Both the position numbers and the translations under genes were made by a program. The notes below the pieces were generated by a model, which saw only the letters and a program-made list of their open reading frames with translations, had not been told where the DNA came from and did not search any database. A stretch of 64,000 nucleotides of DNA, taken from positions 36,319-100,318 of the forward strand of contig JBAYIE010000009.1 of assembly GCA_041665785.1 (NCBI GenBank), given 5' to 3'. This document shows, one piece after another, positions 42,831 through 51,944 of the stretch (position 1 is the stretch's first letter; every line of letters starts with the position of its first letter). The DNA is from JBAYIE01 sp041665785 (lineage in GTDB: Bacteria; Bacteroidota; Bacteroidia; UKL13-3).

Positions 42831-44870
42831 TCAAAAACTCAACATCAACTGACATCTAAGCTCGCGCAGGCGAGAACCGTTTATTTCTTCAGAGCCGCTG
42901 CTGATCTTATCGATTTCGTGATATTGAGTATGGGAATATTTGATCCAACAAACAGCCTGTTTATGGAATTTAAATTGCAGCAATAAGGTGTTTCGTATAC
43001 CGCTGTGTTGTAAAAGAGCCAAGGCGAATTGTCCGGGAACATCCTGCTCCATCGCATAGATTCTGGCATTATAATCATCCGCCGAAAACAAAGTTGTTCT
43101 GCAGGTAAGACTGATCTTTTTATTGGGAGCATGAAATTTGATTTCCTGAAAAATCATGGAACCCCGAATAAACGCCTGAAAATTTTCACGATACCAAACG
43201 CACTCTACCCGTGATTTACCGGTAATGTCTTTTGTTAAAGGGTATTGAATTTGTACGCGTACCGAAGTTCTTTGGGTAGGTACAACAGGAATATACGATA
43301 CCTGTGTCAATGGCTGGTTGATCATTTTTTGTTCATTTCTGATTCGCAGCAAGAGCAAAGTGTTTTTATGAAATGCATATTGGCCGTCACACAAAATTTC
43401 TTTTCCCGCTGAAGGAGCATCAACACGGTAACGCAACCAAACGGAACGAAACATATCGATGTAAGCATTCACCGTAAACCGACGCGACACTTTGTATTGA
43501 ACTCCGGTATAGAATCCCTGCTCATTCTGAGCTGTGCCTGATTCAGAAAAAGCATTGACAAAGCGGGTGTCCTGACCCGGATCGTAATTGCGATACAACA
43601 AAGCGAGATCCAGTTTTTCATCCAGCGGCATCAGCAACCAAAGCAAGCCCGATAATGCACCATTGGAGGCAAACGTTATTTCACCTGCACTCAGCAGATT
43701 CCAGTTTTGCGCCTGAAAATCGATCCCTGTTTTTTTTAGGTTTTGATTCGTTTGCCGGTACAATTGATAGGGTTCTGTCTTTTGTTCAAAGTTTCGGTCG
43801 TACTCCTGAACAGTTGCAGTGAATCCCCATTGAACACGTTTATGCTCAAAGGCGAAATGCATTCCTGCAATAAACTCCGTAAGATTATGTCTTTGTTCCA
43901 GTTCATTTTTTGTGCGATTCGTTCCGGAAGTCAGAATGGAACTTACCTTGGCGTTTTCATCATCCAGGCTGCTGCTTAGCTTGTTTCGTGATACGAATGA
44001 AGTTAAGGATGCTTTTCCTTGCTTTAAAGTAAATGCAGCGCCACGAAGAAAATCCTGTTCGCCCAATGAACGATATGGTCGTATCTCAGGGTAAGTGCGT
44101 GATAGCTGAGTAATATAAGCCGATTTACCCGGTCCCGTGCCGCTGCCAAAGGTCAAACCTTGTCCAAAACCTACCAGATAGTCGCCCACCACCCATGCCG
44201 TAACCCTTCCTTGTGCAGGTTTGTAAAACACATGTGCTGATTGGAAGTCAAAACCGGAATGCATGGATTCGCCCATATCTTTTTCTCCGGAATAGCCCAG
44301 GCTCAGGTAATTAGCTGTTGTAAACCGATAGCGAATAGCATAACGAAAAGGCGATCCGGTATACGAACCCGATTCTGAAGTTGCTGGTGATTGTTTGTAA
44401 CCATTTCGGGTTTCAAATTCATTCTCGTGCAGCAATGAAAGTTGATGCTTCCCTTCTTTCAATGCAGGTAAAATTCCCTTTTGATCAGAGTGTATATTTT
44501 TTACCTCTACAAAATAAATCAGGTAATACAGCGAGGTTGAAGAAAGTCCTTCAACGCATTGCAATTCATAAATAGATAGAAAATTTCCATAAATTATGCG
44601 GTGCCTCACCAGGCTCTGACATTCCGTCCGGCTCAGAAAATACAAGCGACTGAACTGTTTTTCATCGGAATGATTCAGGTCTAATTTATGATCAGCTATA
44701 GATTCAAGTTGCAATCCCGGATCGCTGTAATCAGCATCCGGTTCGCCGCTTTCGATCAGTTTTTCTACAATTTCCTGAATTATAGCATCCTTTTCGCGCC
44801 TTGTGGTTTGTGCCTGCACATGGGTGAATACGCAGAACAGATTAAGCGTTATGAAGATGTACCCTTTCAT
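42831..44870 (-). CDS. Helix-hairpin-helix domain surface protein
   Basis: 679 residues with a signal peptide (1-20, HVQAQ). Residues about 60-130 hold ComEA-like helix-hairpin-helix repeats (LDLNHSDEKQFSRLYFLSRT, then YGNFLSIYELQCVEGL). The remaining 540 residues are beta-rich and ends in SF, as an outer-membrane barrel would. Proteins of this layout are common in Bacteroidota with no fixed role; a DNA-binding or protein-docking HhH on the periplasmic side is possible. Its ATG overlaps the stop of the upstream frameshifted barrel gene (ATGA). Confidence 0.8.
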   Translation of the reverse strand: MKGYIFITLNLFCVFTHVQAQTTRREKDAIIQEIVEKLIESGEPDADYSDPGLQLESIADHKLDLNHSDEKQFSRLYFLSRTECQSLVRHRIIYGNFLSIYELQCVEGLSSTSLYYLIYFVEVKNIHSDQKGILPALKEGKHQLSLLHENEFETRNGYKQSPATSESGSYTGSPFRYAIRYRFTTANYLSLGYSGEKDMGESMHSGFDFQSAHVFYKPAQGRVTAWVVGDYLVGFGQGLTFGSGTGPGKSAYITQLSRTYPEIRPYRSLGEQDFLRGAAFTLKQGKASLTSFVSRNKLSSSLDDENAKVSSILTSGTNRTKNELEQRHNLTEFIAGMHFAFEHKRVQWGFTATVQEYDRNFEQKTEPYQLYRQTNQNLKKTGIDFQAQNWNLLSAGEITFASNGALSGLLWLLMPLDEKLDLALLYRNYDPGQDTRFVNAFSESGTAQNEQGFYTGVQYKVSRRFTVNAYIDMFRSVWLRYRVDAPSAGKEILCDGQYAFHKNTLLLLRIRNEQKMINQPLTQVSYIPVVPTQRTSVRVQIQYPLTKDITGKSRVECVWYRENFQAFIRGSMIFQEIKFHAPNKKISLTCRTTLFSADDYNARIYAMEQDVPGQFALALLQHSGIRNTLLLQFKFHKQAVCWIKYSHTQYHEIDKISSGSEEINGSRLRELRCQLMLSF

Positions 44871-45678
44871 TGAATCACATAAATCAGATCGATGGCTGGC
44901 GTGAGTTCAAGTTGAAGATGAACGCTGCATGAAAATTGAATCAGCAGGTTTTTATACCTCAGGCCGGTGCCGAAACTGTAGGTATCTGGCGCAGTATGAT
45001 ACCCGATGGCCAGCATAAAATAAGGTTGAGGCGCATAACGCAATCCCATGCGTGTTTGTTGAACAGTACTATAACCTTGTTCCCATTCACCGAGCAGGGT
45101 TACCGTTTTCGCAACCTGATGACTCAACCCAAATCGCGCATAGACCGGTAAAGGCGTTTCAGGTTGATGCGCATAATGCGCCAACGACAGATTATGCAGG
45201 TAAATTCCGCAGGCTGTTTGATCCGAAAGTGCTATCCGGATTCCGGTTCCAAGTATAAAAGTTCCTGTATTTCCATATTCCGAAACCTGCAGGTTTTGAT
45301 ATGCCAGACAAACACCCAATCTTACCGAACGGTTCAGCAAACGCGCCACACTCAGGTTTAATCGTTGTTCATTGAATCCGGTAAGTCCATAATATTGATA
45401 GGATAATCCGGCATGCAGGTATTTAAAGGGATACGAAAAGGCCAGTGCGGCACTTTTTAATTCAGGAAGTCTAAAACGTTGTTCACTGAAAAATCCGAAT
45501 TCCGGCTTTGGTGAGAGAGTTAGACCGGCCGGATTGTTTATTGCCGACCAAATATTTTTCCGGTTAACGAACAACTACCAGCCATTCGGGAAAAACTCCC
45601 CGAAGGAGCTGTGAAACCTTGCGCATACAGGTAATCAACGACCAGACCAGCTGCGAGGGCAAGTATAAAATGTTTCAT
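44867..45678 (-). pseudogene. PorV/OmpP1-like beta-barrel gene with apparent frameshift
   Basis: The body (45574 to 44867, about 235 residues) begins inside a conserved stretch, NIWSAINNPAGLTLSPKP, that in outer-membrane PorV/PorQ-like proteins lies about 35 residues after the signal peptide. The missing start is found in another frame: ATG at 45678 gives a signal peptide (MKHFILALAAGLVVDYLYAQ) and GFTAPSGSFSRMAG. The two frames would join if one A were added to the run GGAAAAATATT near 45553-45558. So either the gene is broken in this strain or the assembly lost a homopolymer base. It is coupled to the HhH gene downstream. Confidence 0.75.
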
Positions 45679-45713
45679 AAGGCTAAATCAAAGGCTAACT
45701 TCAAATCTAAAAA

Positions 45714-45743
45714 TTCCTTATGTGGATTTTTATCTTATTTTTG
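45714..45743 (+). promoter_or_regulatory. Promoter of the membrane pyrophosphatase gene
   Basis: TTC (45714-45716), 19-nt spacer, TATTTTTG (45736-45743), 32 nt before the ATG. The -33 has one mismatch. Confidence 0.55.
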
Positions 45744-45775
45744 CCCACTTTATTAAAAAGTCGAACTAAACATTT

Positions 45776-48328
45776 ATGGAGAATTTTATTTACTTAATTC
45801 CGGCTTTGGGTGTATTCGCCCTGGTCATCATGGCTGTAAAAAGCGCATGGGTAAGCAAACAGGATGCGGGCACCGATCGCATGAAAGAAATTGCCGGTTA
45901 TATAGCCGAAGGGGCTATGGCATTTTTGAAAGCTGAATACCGTATTCTGGCTATCTATGTAGTCATTGCCGGTACTGCACTGGGTTGGTTATCGCAGGTT
46001 GTAGAAACCTCGCATATTCTAATCGTATTAGCGTTTGTACTGGGAGCATTTTTTAGTGCACTGGCCGGATTTTTCGGTATGCGTATTGCAACCAAAGCCA
46101 ACGTACGCACAACGCAAGCTGCACGTACATCACTAAGCAAAGCACTGAAGGTTTCGTTTACCGGAGGTACTGTAATGGGACTGGGTGTGGCCGGACTGGC
46201 TGTGATGGGACTGAGCATGTTGTTCATCGTATTTTTCAGTTTCTTTATGGATGGAACCCTTGAAAACGGGGGATATGAAACCATGACACGGGTGCTGGAA
46301 GTACTGGCCGGATTTTCGGTAGGTGCTGAAAGTATTGCCTTGTTTGCCCGTGTGGGTGGCGGTATTTATACCAAAGCGGCTGATGTAGGTGCCGATCTTG
46401 TTGGAAAAGTAGAAGCCGGGATTCCGGAAGATGATCCACGTAATCCGGCAACCATTGCCGATAATGTGGGCGATAATGTGGGCGACGTAGCCGGTATGGG
46501 AGCTGACTTGTTCGGTTCGTATGTGGCTACCGTGCTTGCTTCCATGGTATTGGGTAACTATTTGATCCGCGATTTTATTGAAGCCAACGGAAACATGATC
46601 GGAATTCCATTCAATGGACTTGGACCGATTTTGTTGCCATTAAGTATAGCAGCAGCAGGTTTGCTGGCATCCATCATTTCCAGCTATTTTGTAAACGTTA
46701 GCGAATCGGCAAAACCGGAAGCTAAAACCATTCAATCTGCTTTAAACCGCGGTAACTGGCTGTCGATCATTCTTTCATTGGTGGCTTCTTATTTTCTGAT
46801 TCAATGGATGTTGCCTTCGAGCATCAGCATGAGCGTATTCAATGCCGGAGAATTCGGCGTAGCCATTTCCAATCCGATGAATGTATTTTATGCAGTAATC
46901 ATCGGAATGTTTGTTGGTGGAGCTATATCGTTTATTACAGAACATTATACCGGACTGGGTGGTAAGCCTGTTTTGGGAATTGTGCAGAAATCGGCTACCG
47001 GTGCTGCTACCAATATTATAGCCGGATTAGGAACCGGTATGTTATCTACTGCACTGCCGGTTATTTTATTTGCCGGAGCTATTTGGGGTGCTTATGCCTG
47101 TGCCGGATTTTATGGCGTGGGTATTGCTGCTTCAGCGATGATGGCTAATACAGCAATGCAATTGGCCATTGATGCTTTCGGACCTATTGCCGACAATGCG
47201 GGTGGCGTGGCCGAGATGAGTGAATTACCCGCTGAAGTGCGTGAACGTACCGATATTCTGGATTCAGTTGGAAATACAACGGCAGCCATCGGAAAAGGAT
47301 TTGCGATTGCATCAGCTGCCTTGACTGCCCTTGCCTTGTTTGCTGCTTATGTAACGATTACCGGAATTAACGGAATCAATATTTTTGATGCCAAAGTATT
47401 GGCTGCTCTGTTTGTAGGTGGAATGATTCCGGTGGTATTCTCGGCATTAGCTATGAACTCCGTTGGTAAAGCCGCCATGCAAATGGTAAACGAAGTACGC
47501 CGTCAGTTCCGCGAAATTCCGGGAATTATGGAAGGAACGGGCAAACCTGAATATGGCAAATGCGTAGAAATTTCAACCAGTGCTGCATTGCGCGAAATGA
47601 TGTTGCCGGGTGTGATTACCATCGTAACTCCGATTATCATTGGATTGGTAATGGGAGCTGAGGCATTGGGTGCTTATATGGCCGGTGTAACCGTAAGTGG
47701 TGTGTTGTGGGCTATTTTCCAGAACAATGCCGGTGGTGCATGGGACAATGCCAAAAAATCATTTGAAAAAGGAGTGGAGATTGATGGTCAGATGTACTAC
47801 AAAAAATCGGCCCCGCATACAGCCGCTGTAGTTGGAGATACCGTGGGTGATCCGTTTAAAGACACTTCAGGTCCATCCATGAATATCCTCATCAAGTTGT
47901 CTTGTTTGGTTGGTTTAACGCTTGCTCCGCTGTTATATGAAGGTAAATCGGCGCATTCTGCCGGTGGCGGCGGTAAAATGGAATGTTGTGCAACCGGCGA
48001 AGGTACACACATGACCAAATGCAATATGGATGATTGTGCAGACATGACCAAGGAAGAGTGTATGGCCATGTGCGATTCACTCGGTTGTACCGAAGCCGAA
48101 AAAGCGAATTGCATGAAACATTTTGATCAGAAAAGCGCCTGCATGGAAACCTGCGAACACGGTTGTACCAGCAAGGAAGCCTGTATGGAAAAATGCGGTG
48201 AAAAATGTGCATCAAAACATGAGGCTAAAAGCGAATGCATGGAAGGATGTAGTCACGGATGCACTACTCAGGCTGATTGCATGGAGAAGTGCGGTGATAA
48301 ATGTGCTGCCGGACATAGCACACTTTAA
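45776..48328 (+). CDS. hppA: Membrane-bound pyrophosphatase with a cysteine-rich C-terminal tail
   Basis: 850 residues. Residues 1-730 are a complete M-PPase that couples pyrophosphate hydrolysis to Na+ or H+ pumping: DVGADLVGK at 203-211, NVGDNVGDVAGMGADLFGSY at 230-249, and GDTVGDPFKDTSGPSMN late in the core. VGNTTAAIGKG has Ala at the site linked to K+ dependence. Residues 734-850 are a 117-residue tail with 20 Cys, 11 Met and 6 His, containing a duplicated block (about 789-815 and 821-847). The core is normal; the tail is unusual and is likely a metal- or redox-binding add-on. Na+ or H+ choice is unresolved. Confidence 0.9.
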   Translation: MENFIYLIPALGVFALVIMAVKSAWVSKQDAGTDRMKEIAGYIAEGAMAFLKAEYRILAIYVVIAGTALGWLSQVVETSHILIVLAFVLGAFFSALAGFFGMRIATKANVRTTQAARTSLSKALKVSFTGGTVMGLGVAGLAVMGLSMLFIVFFSFFMDGTLENGGYETMTRVLEVLAGFSVGAESIALFARVGGGIYTKAADVGADLVGKVEAGIPEDDPRNPATIADNVGDNVGDVAGMGADLFGSYVATVLASMVLGNYLIRDFIEANGNMIGIPFNGLGPILLPLSIAAAGLLASIISSYFVNVSESAKPEAKTIQSALNRGNWLSIILSLVASYFLIQWMLPSSISMSVFNAGEFGVAISNPMNVFYAVIIGMFVGGAISFITEHYTGLGGKPVLGIVQKSATGAATNIIAGLGTGMLSTALPVILFAGAIWGAYACAGFYGVGIAASAMMANTAMQLAIDAFGPIADNAGGVAEMSELPAEVRERTDILDSVGNTTAAIGKGFAIASAALTALALFAAYVTITGINGINIFDAKVLAALFVGGMIPVVFSALAMNSVGKAAMQMVNEVRRQFREIPGIMEGTGKPEYGKCVEISTSAALREMMLPGVITIVTPIIIGLVMGAEALGAYMAGVTVSGVLWAIFQNNAGGAWDNAKKSFEKGVEIDGQMYYKKSAPHTAAVVGDTVGDPFKDTSGPSMNILIKLSCLVGLTLAPLLYEGKSAHSAGGGGKMECCATGEGTHMTKCNMDDCADMTKEECMAMCDSLGCTEAEKANCMKHFDQKSACMETCEHGCTSKEACMEKCGEKCASKHEAKSECMEGCSHGCTTQADCMEKCGDKCAAGHSTL

Positions 48329-48346
48329 AATATAAAAAATCCTCAC

Positions 48347-48380
48347 AAAAAGTGTTGTCTTAACCGGCAACACTTTTTTT
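48347..48380 (+). terminator. Terminator of the pyrophosphatase gene
   Basis: Stem AAAAAGTGTTG (48347-48357) and CAACACTTTTT (48368-48378), 10-nt loop, T-tract. Confidence 0.88.
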
Positions 48381-48438
48381 ATGCTCTGAAGGAATGCAAA
48401 GCTTCCTTCAGGGTAATATTTTGTCTGTCTAAAAAGTT

Positions 48439-49155
48439 TCAGAACAGTTGCATCAGGTCACGGGTGCCCATGGGTCTTTTCACCGTATACCCTTCGCCGT
48501 ATTGAACACCTATGAGACGACCAAAATGACTGGCACGCGAAATCAGGTAATCGAGGTACTCTTTGGAAGAAATTGCGGTTTGCGGCTCTTTTGATTTCGG
48601 GTCGTAAAACTGGGATTTGAAAGCCGTTATGCTTTTCATTTTGGTTTCCATAAACGGTGTTATGTCTACAATGATATCGGGTTGGATATAATAATCCTGG
48701 ATATAATGGTACAGTGTTTTGGGTCTCCAGGCTGCCTGTTTCTTAGTATTCAGTTTGGTTTCAATGCGTGCCAATCCGGAAAGAAAACAGGCATCGTGGA
48801 TCAGGTCAGCGGCACGTCCGTGATCGATATGACGGTCCTGAACTGCATTGCCAATCACTATTTCGGGTTGGTATTTGCGAATCATCTGAATCACTTTTTT
48901 TAAATTCACTTCATCTTTTTGGAAGAATCCATCGCGCATCTTCAGGTTTTCGCGGGCGTGAAGTCCTAAAATTTTGGTTGCAGCATCAGCCTCTTTTTTT
49001 CGGATAGCTGCTGATCCGCGTGTTCCCAGTTCCCCTTGCGTGAGATCAACCAAACCCACCTTTCTTCCCAGTGCAATTTGAGATAGGAGAGTGCCGCTGC
49101 ACGACAGTTCAGCATCATCAGGGTGAGCTGCAAAAACCAGGATATCTAATTTCAT
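48439..49155 (-). CDS. bshB1: Bacillithiol biosynthesis deacetylase BshB1
   Basis: 238 residues of the LmbE-like zinc deacetylase fold. AHPDDAE at 10-16 gives metal ligands, TQGELGTRG near 38 is typical of BshB1, and the second site is DRHIDHGRA near 107. It deacetylates GlcNAc-malate to GlcN-malate for bacillithiol, the low-molecular thiol used in many Bacteroidota. No other bsh genes are adjacent. Confidence 0.92.
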   Translation of the reverse strand: MKLDILVFAAHPDDAELSCSGTLLSQIALGRKVGLVDLTQGELGTRGSAAIRKKEADAATKILGLHARENLKMRDGFFQKDEVNLKKVIQMIRKYQPEIVIGNAVQDRHIDHGRAADLIHDACFLSGLARIETKLNTKKQAAWRPKTLYHYIQDYYIQPDIIVDITPFMETKMKSITAFKSQFYDPKSKEPQTAISSKEYLDYLISRASHFGRLIGVQYGEGYTVKRPMGTRDLMQLF

Positions 49156-49217
49156 ATGTGCTTATTTAATTTGAGCGTTATACTTGTAACGGATAATGCG
49201 ATCCAATTTACTACGAA

Positions 49218-50360
49218 ATGAATATTCCTGTATCAGAAAAACAACTGCGCATTGGTTTTGATGCCAAAAGAATTTTCCGGAACCCGACCGGACTGGGCAA
49301 TTACAGCCGGTTTGTGGTGGAAAGTCTGATGGATAATTTTCCGCAGCACCGTTATTATTTGTATACACCCGATGCCCGCAACGACTTGTTTACCGAAAAT
49401 TCAACGAAGTTTATCATTCAAACTCCGCAGGGATTATTGAATTCACTCGTACCTTCATTATGGAGAAGTTTTTCACTTCCTCATCAATTAAATCAGGATG
49501 GTTTGGATGTATACCATGGACTCAGCAACGAGCTCCCCTTTGGTATCCGTTCGTTTAAAGGCAAAAAGATTGTTACCATCCACGATTTGATTTTTTTACG
49601 TTACCCGCAGTATTACAATACCATCGATCGGCTGATTTATACACGCAAGTTTAAATATGCCTGCAACGAAGCTGATTTGATTATAGCCATCAGTGAGCAG
49701 ACTGCTCAGGATATGATTGATTTCTTTGGAATAGCGGCAAAAAAAATAAAGGTAGTTTATCAGGATTGTCATCCCCGGTTTCGTACCCGTGCAAGCGATA
49801 CGGATCGTAAACGGGTTCAATTGAAATACCAATTGCCCGAAACTTTTTTGTTGAATGTAGGCACGCACGAACCCCGCAAAGACCAACTCAACCTGATCAA
49901 GGCATTTCATCAGGCTAATCTCGCCGGTATGGAATTGGTTTTGGTAGGACGTGAAACAGCTTACACTCAAAAGTTACATCAAGAGGCGCAGGAGAAAGGT
50001 ATTCACAGCAAGGTGCATTTTATCCATCACATGGAACCGGCTGATCTTCCGGTAGTTTTTCAATTGGCAACCCTTTTCGTGTATGCTTCCGAATTTGAAG
50101 GATTTGGTATTCCGGTTCTGGAAGCGTTTAGAAGCGAGGTGCCGGTGATCCTGGCTCAAACATCGTCACTCGTAGAAGTTGGAGGTAAGGCTGCTGCTTA
50201 TTTTCCTGCCGGGAATAGCAATACTTTAGCCGAACAGATGCAATTTCTTGCAGGGGATCCCTCGGAAAGAATACGCCTGATTCAGGCAGGGAATGTGCAA
50301 AAGCAATTGTTTGATTCTACCATGATCAGCAAACAGCTTATGGAAATTTATACCCATTGA
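49218..50360 (+). CDS. Family 1 (GT-B) glycosyltransferase
   Basis: 380 residues of GT4-like type: N-terminal RIGFDAKRIFRNPTGLGNYS, central FLLNVGTHEPRKDQLNLIKA and C-terminal YASEFEGFGIPVLEAF with the E-x7-E motif that binds the nucleotide sugar. It probably builds a surface polysaccharide. It is divergent from bshB1 with a 62-nt gap and is transcribed alone. Confidence 0.9.
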   Translation: MNIPVSEKQLRIGFDAKRIFRNPTGLGNYSRFVVESLMDNFPQHRYYLYTPDARNDLFTENSTKFIIQTPQGLLNSLVPSLWRSFSLPHQLNQDGLDVYHGLSNELPFGIRSFKGKKIVTIHDLIFLRYPQYYNTIDRLIYTRKFKYACNEADLIIAISEQTAQDMIDFFGIAAKKIKVVYQDCHPRFRTRASDTDRKRVQLKYQLPETFLLNVGTHEPRKDQLNLIKAFHQANLAGMELVLVGRETAYTQKLHQEAQEKGIHSKVHFIHHMEPADLPVVFQLATLFVYASEFEGFGIPVLEAFRSEVPVILAQTSSLVEVGGKAAAYFPAGNSNTLAEQMQFLAGDPSERIRLIQAGNVQKQLFDSTMISKQLMEIYTH

Positions 50361-50372
50361 TCTGCAATTAAT

Positions 50373-50774
50373 TCAACTTCTGTATATCAATTGTATTTCC
50401 GATAATTCTTTACCTATTCGTTGAATTCCCTTTAAAATTTTTTCTGTTTGCCCGGCCGATGGTTTTTTATGCCCCTGCACATATTGCGAAAGCAAGGTGG
50501 GGTTCATGCCTATTTTTTCTGCTAAAACGGATGCATTGATGACCCTGTAAAAGTTAAAAAACTGCTTGAAGTCAACCTCGAATTTTAATTGTTCCGGCTT
50601 TATCGTTACGCCTTCATTTGCGAAATACAAATTCGTAGCTTCTAATGCATTGTGCATCAACGCCGGGAAATTCTTACCGGTTGTATAGGCTGGATAATCC
50701 TCTGCAAAGGCCGAAAATCCGGTCTTTGTTTTTTCGATTACCCATTTTATATTTTGTATTCCCTGCTTCTTCAT
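50373..50774 (-). CDS. hicB: HicB-like antitoxin with HTH domain
   Basis: 133 residues. The N-terminal half (1-70) is HicB-type partial RNase H fold (WVIEKTKTGFSAFAEDYP); the C-terminal half (about 80-130) is a XRE-type helix-turn-helix (ASVLAEKIGMNPTLLSQYVQ). It would bind and neutralise the HicA toxin and repress the operon. The hicA gene is upstream by 8 nt. Confidence 0.88.
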   Translation of the reverse strand: MKKQGIQNIKWVIEKTKTGFSAFAEDYPAYTTGKNFPALMHNALEATNLYFANEGVTIKPEQLKFEVDFKQFFNFYRVINASVLAEKIGMNPTLLSQYVQGHKKPSAGQTEKILKGIQRIGKELSEIQLIYRS

Positions 50775-50782
50775 CCTTGCAA

Positions 50783-50965
50783 TTATATTCCTGCAACTTT
50801 CTTTATTTTTTTCTCTAATCCTTTACCAATTTCCTGAGATCCATGATTGGGAAAAATGATCATTCCCTTTTTTACATTGTGGACGAGTTTTACATGTGAT
50901 CCACTTTGTGAAACCGGAAACCATCCATCATGCAGGAGCAGGCGATAAAGTTCAGAACATTTCAA
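50783..50965 (-). CDS. hicA: HicA toxin (mRNA interferase)
   Basis: 60 residues, normal for HicA. KCSELYRLLLHDGWFPVSQS leads to the catalytic His in SGSHVKLVH, and IIFPNHGSQEIGKGL completes the dsRBD-like fold. The start is TTG at 50965: an in-frame stop lies 15 nt upstream (50980-50978) with no ATG between. It cleaves mRNA unless held by HicB. A palindrome over the promoter is a likely HicB operator. Confidence 0.88.
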   Translation of the reverse strand: MKCSELYRLLLHDGWFPVSQSGSHVKLVHNVKKGMIIFPNHGSQEIGKGLEKKIKKVAGI

Positions 50966-50978
50966 GAGATTGCAATTT

Positions 50979-50999
50979 CAAAGGTAAATAATTATTTAC
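50979..50999 (-). promoter_or_regulatory. hicAB promoter overlapping a 16-bp palindromic operator
   Basis: Minus-strand TACCTTTG (50986-50979) fits the -7 element and predicts a leader of only a few nt. It overlaps by 3 bases the perfect palindrome GTAAATAATTATTTAC (50984-50999), a natural HicB binding site that would block polymerase. Confidence 0.65.
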
Positions 51000-51036
51000 T
51001 TTTTAAAAATAAGAAAATCATAAAATGCGGATGTAA

Positions 51037-51492
51037 TTACCGGTATCGCTCCAATACCCAATCCGGAATCACGAGTGCCCGTGAAGTTTTTAAATCGATC
51101 AGGGTATACAGAAAATAGCCGTCGCAGCACAATTTCCCGGTTTCTTTGCGGATGATTTCAAACTGAACGATCACACCATTGGCAAGCACTTCCTTCAATG
51201 CTGTTTTCACCACCATGTGATCGCCCAGTTGCAAAGGCCGCTTGAACTGAATTTCACACTTGCTAACCACCCAACCAAAACCCTTGCTTAGGTAGTCGCT
51301 CATGGGGTTACCATAACAACGTTCCATTTGATCAAAACGGGCTGCCAGCACATAATCGATGTATTTAGCGCTATGTACATGTTGAAACATATCGATATCG
51401 TCAGGTCTCACCTGCAACTCAGTTTCATAAAAGCGGGTATTGTACATCGCACAAACATAAAGATTCTGCATAATTTCATAGGTTTTATGCAT
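51037..51492 (-). CDS. Acyl-CoA thioesterase (YbgC/FadM-like hotdog fold)
   Basis: 151 residues from 51492, which overlaps the end of the upstream gene by 8 nt; starts at 51471 or 51447 are also possible and the last matches the family better. The core shows ELQVRPDDIDMFQHVHSAKY with the catalytic Asp/His region and FGWVVSKCEIQFKRPLQLGD later. It hydrolyses acyl-CoA or acyl carrier protein thioesters. Confidence 0.85.
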   Translation of the reverse strand: MHKTYEIMQNLYVCAMYNTRFYETELQVRPDDIDMFQHVHSAKYIDYVLAARFDQMERCYGNPMSDYLSKGFGWVVSKCEIQFKRPLQLGDHMVVKTALKEVLANGVIVQFEIIRKETGKLCCDGYFLYTLIDLKTSRALVIPDWVLERYR

Positions 51493-51841
51493 TTCTTTTC
51501 AGCAACAGGCAGCGATTTTGATCCAGTTTCAGGTATCCGTATTCGTAACAAAACACAAAGGCTGTACCCGATCGGGTGGTATAGGAATGGGTGTAAAAGG
51601 TGAAGTTAAAGCCATACTCATTCAGGCGTTGCATATTCACTTTTACCCGGCGAAGATCCTGGGGCATCAGTTTTTGAATGATAGATCGGTTTTTCTTCAG
51701 AATGCTGTTGACGCTGCGTACATAAGGGGGATCCGATTTTAAACGGTTGTTGTACTCTGTGCGACAGGCATCGTCGCAAAATTTTTTGTCGATACGGCCA
51801 CGCAGCGCATTACCGCAATTCTGGCAATCTTTGGTTTTCAT
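51485..51841 (-). CDS. Small zinc-ribbon protein of unknown function
   Basis: 118 residues from the ATG at 51841. The N-terminal zinc ribbon is CQNCGNALRGR and then FCDDAC, with four Cys. The rest (about 35-118) is a basic, Tyr/Phe-rich domain with LMPQDLRRVKVNM and TTRSGTAFVFCYEYGYL, which I recognise only as a Bacteroidota-specific conserved protein. Nucleic-acid binding is possible. Confidence 0.72.
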   Translation of the reverse strand: MKTKDCQNCGNALRGRIDKKFCDDACRTEYNNRLKSDPPYVRSVNSILKKNRSIIQKLMPQDLRRVKVNMQRLNEYGFNFTFYTHSYTTRSGTAFVFCYEYGYLKLDQNRCLLLKRNA

Positions 51842-51923
51842 AGGCGTTTTATTGTAATGTTTCTCCAAGGTAACTAAATTTCGGAACCTAATTTGGATCA
51901 TGCAGAATTGCAGTTCCGGAACT

Positions 51924-51931
51924 TATATTTG
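51924..51931 (+). promoter_or_regulatory. -7 element of the efflux operon
   Basis: TATATTTG, 13 nt before the ATG at 51945; no clear -33 found. Confidence 0.4.
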
Positions 51932-51944
51932 ATCTTTATACCAT

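Noticed and set aside
48123..48335. 70-codon open frame overlapping the pyrophosphatase tail
   Set aside because: Runs in another frame of the Cys-rich tail, whose own frame has clear repeats.
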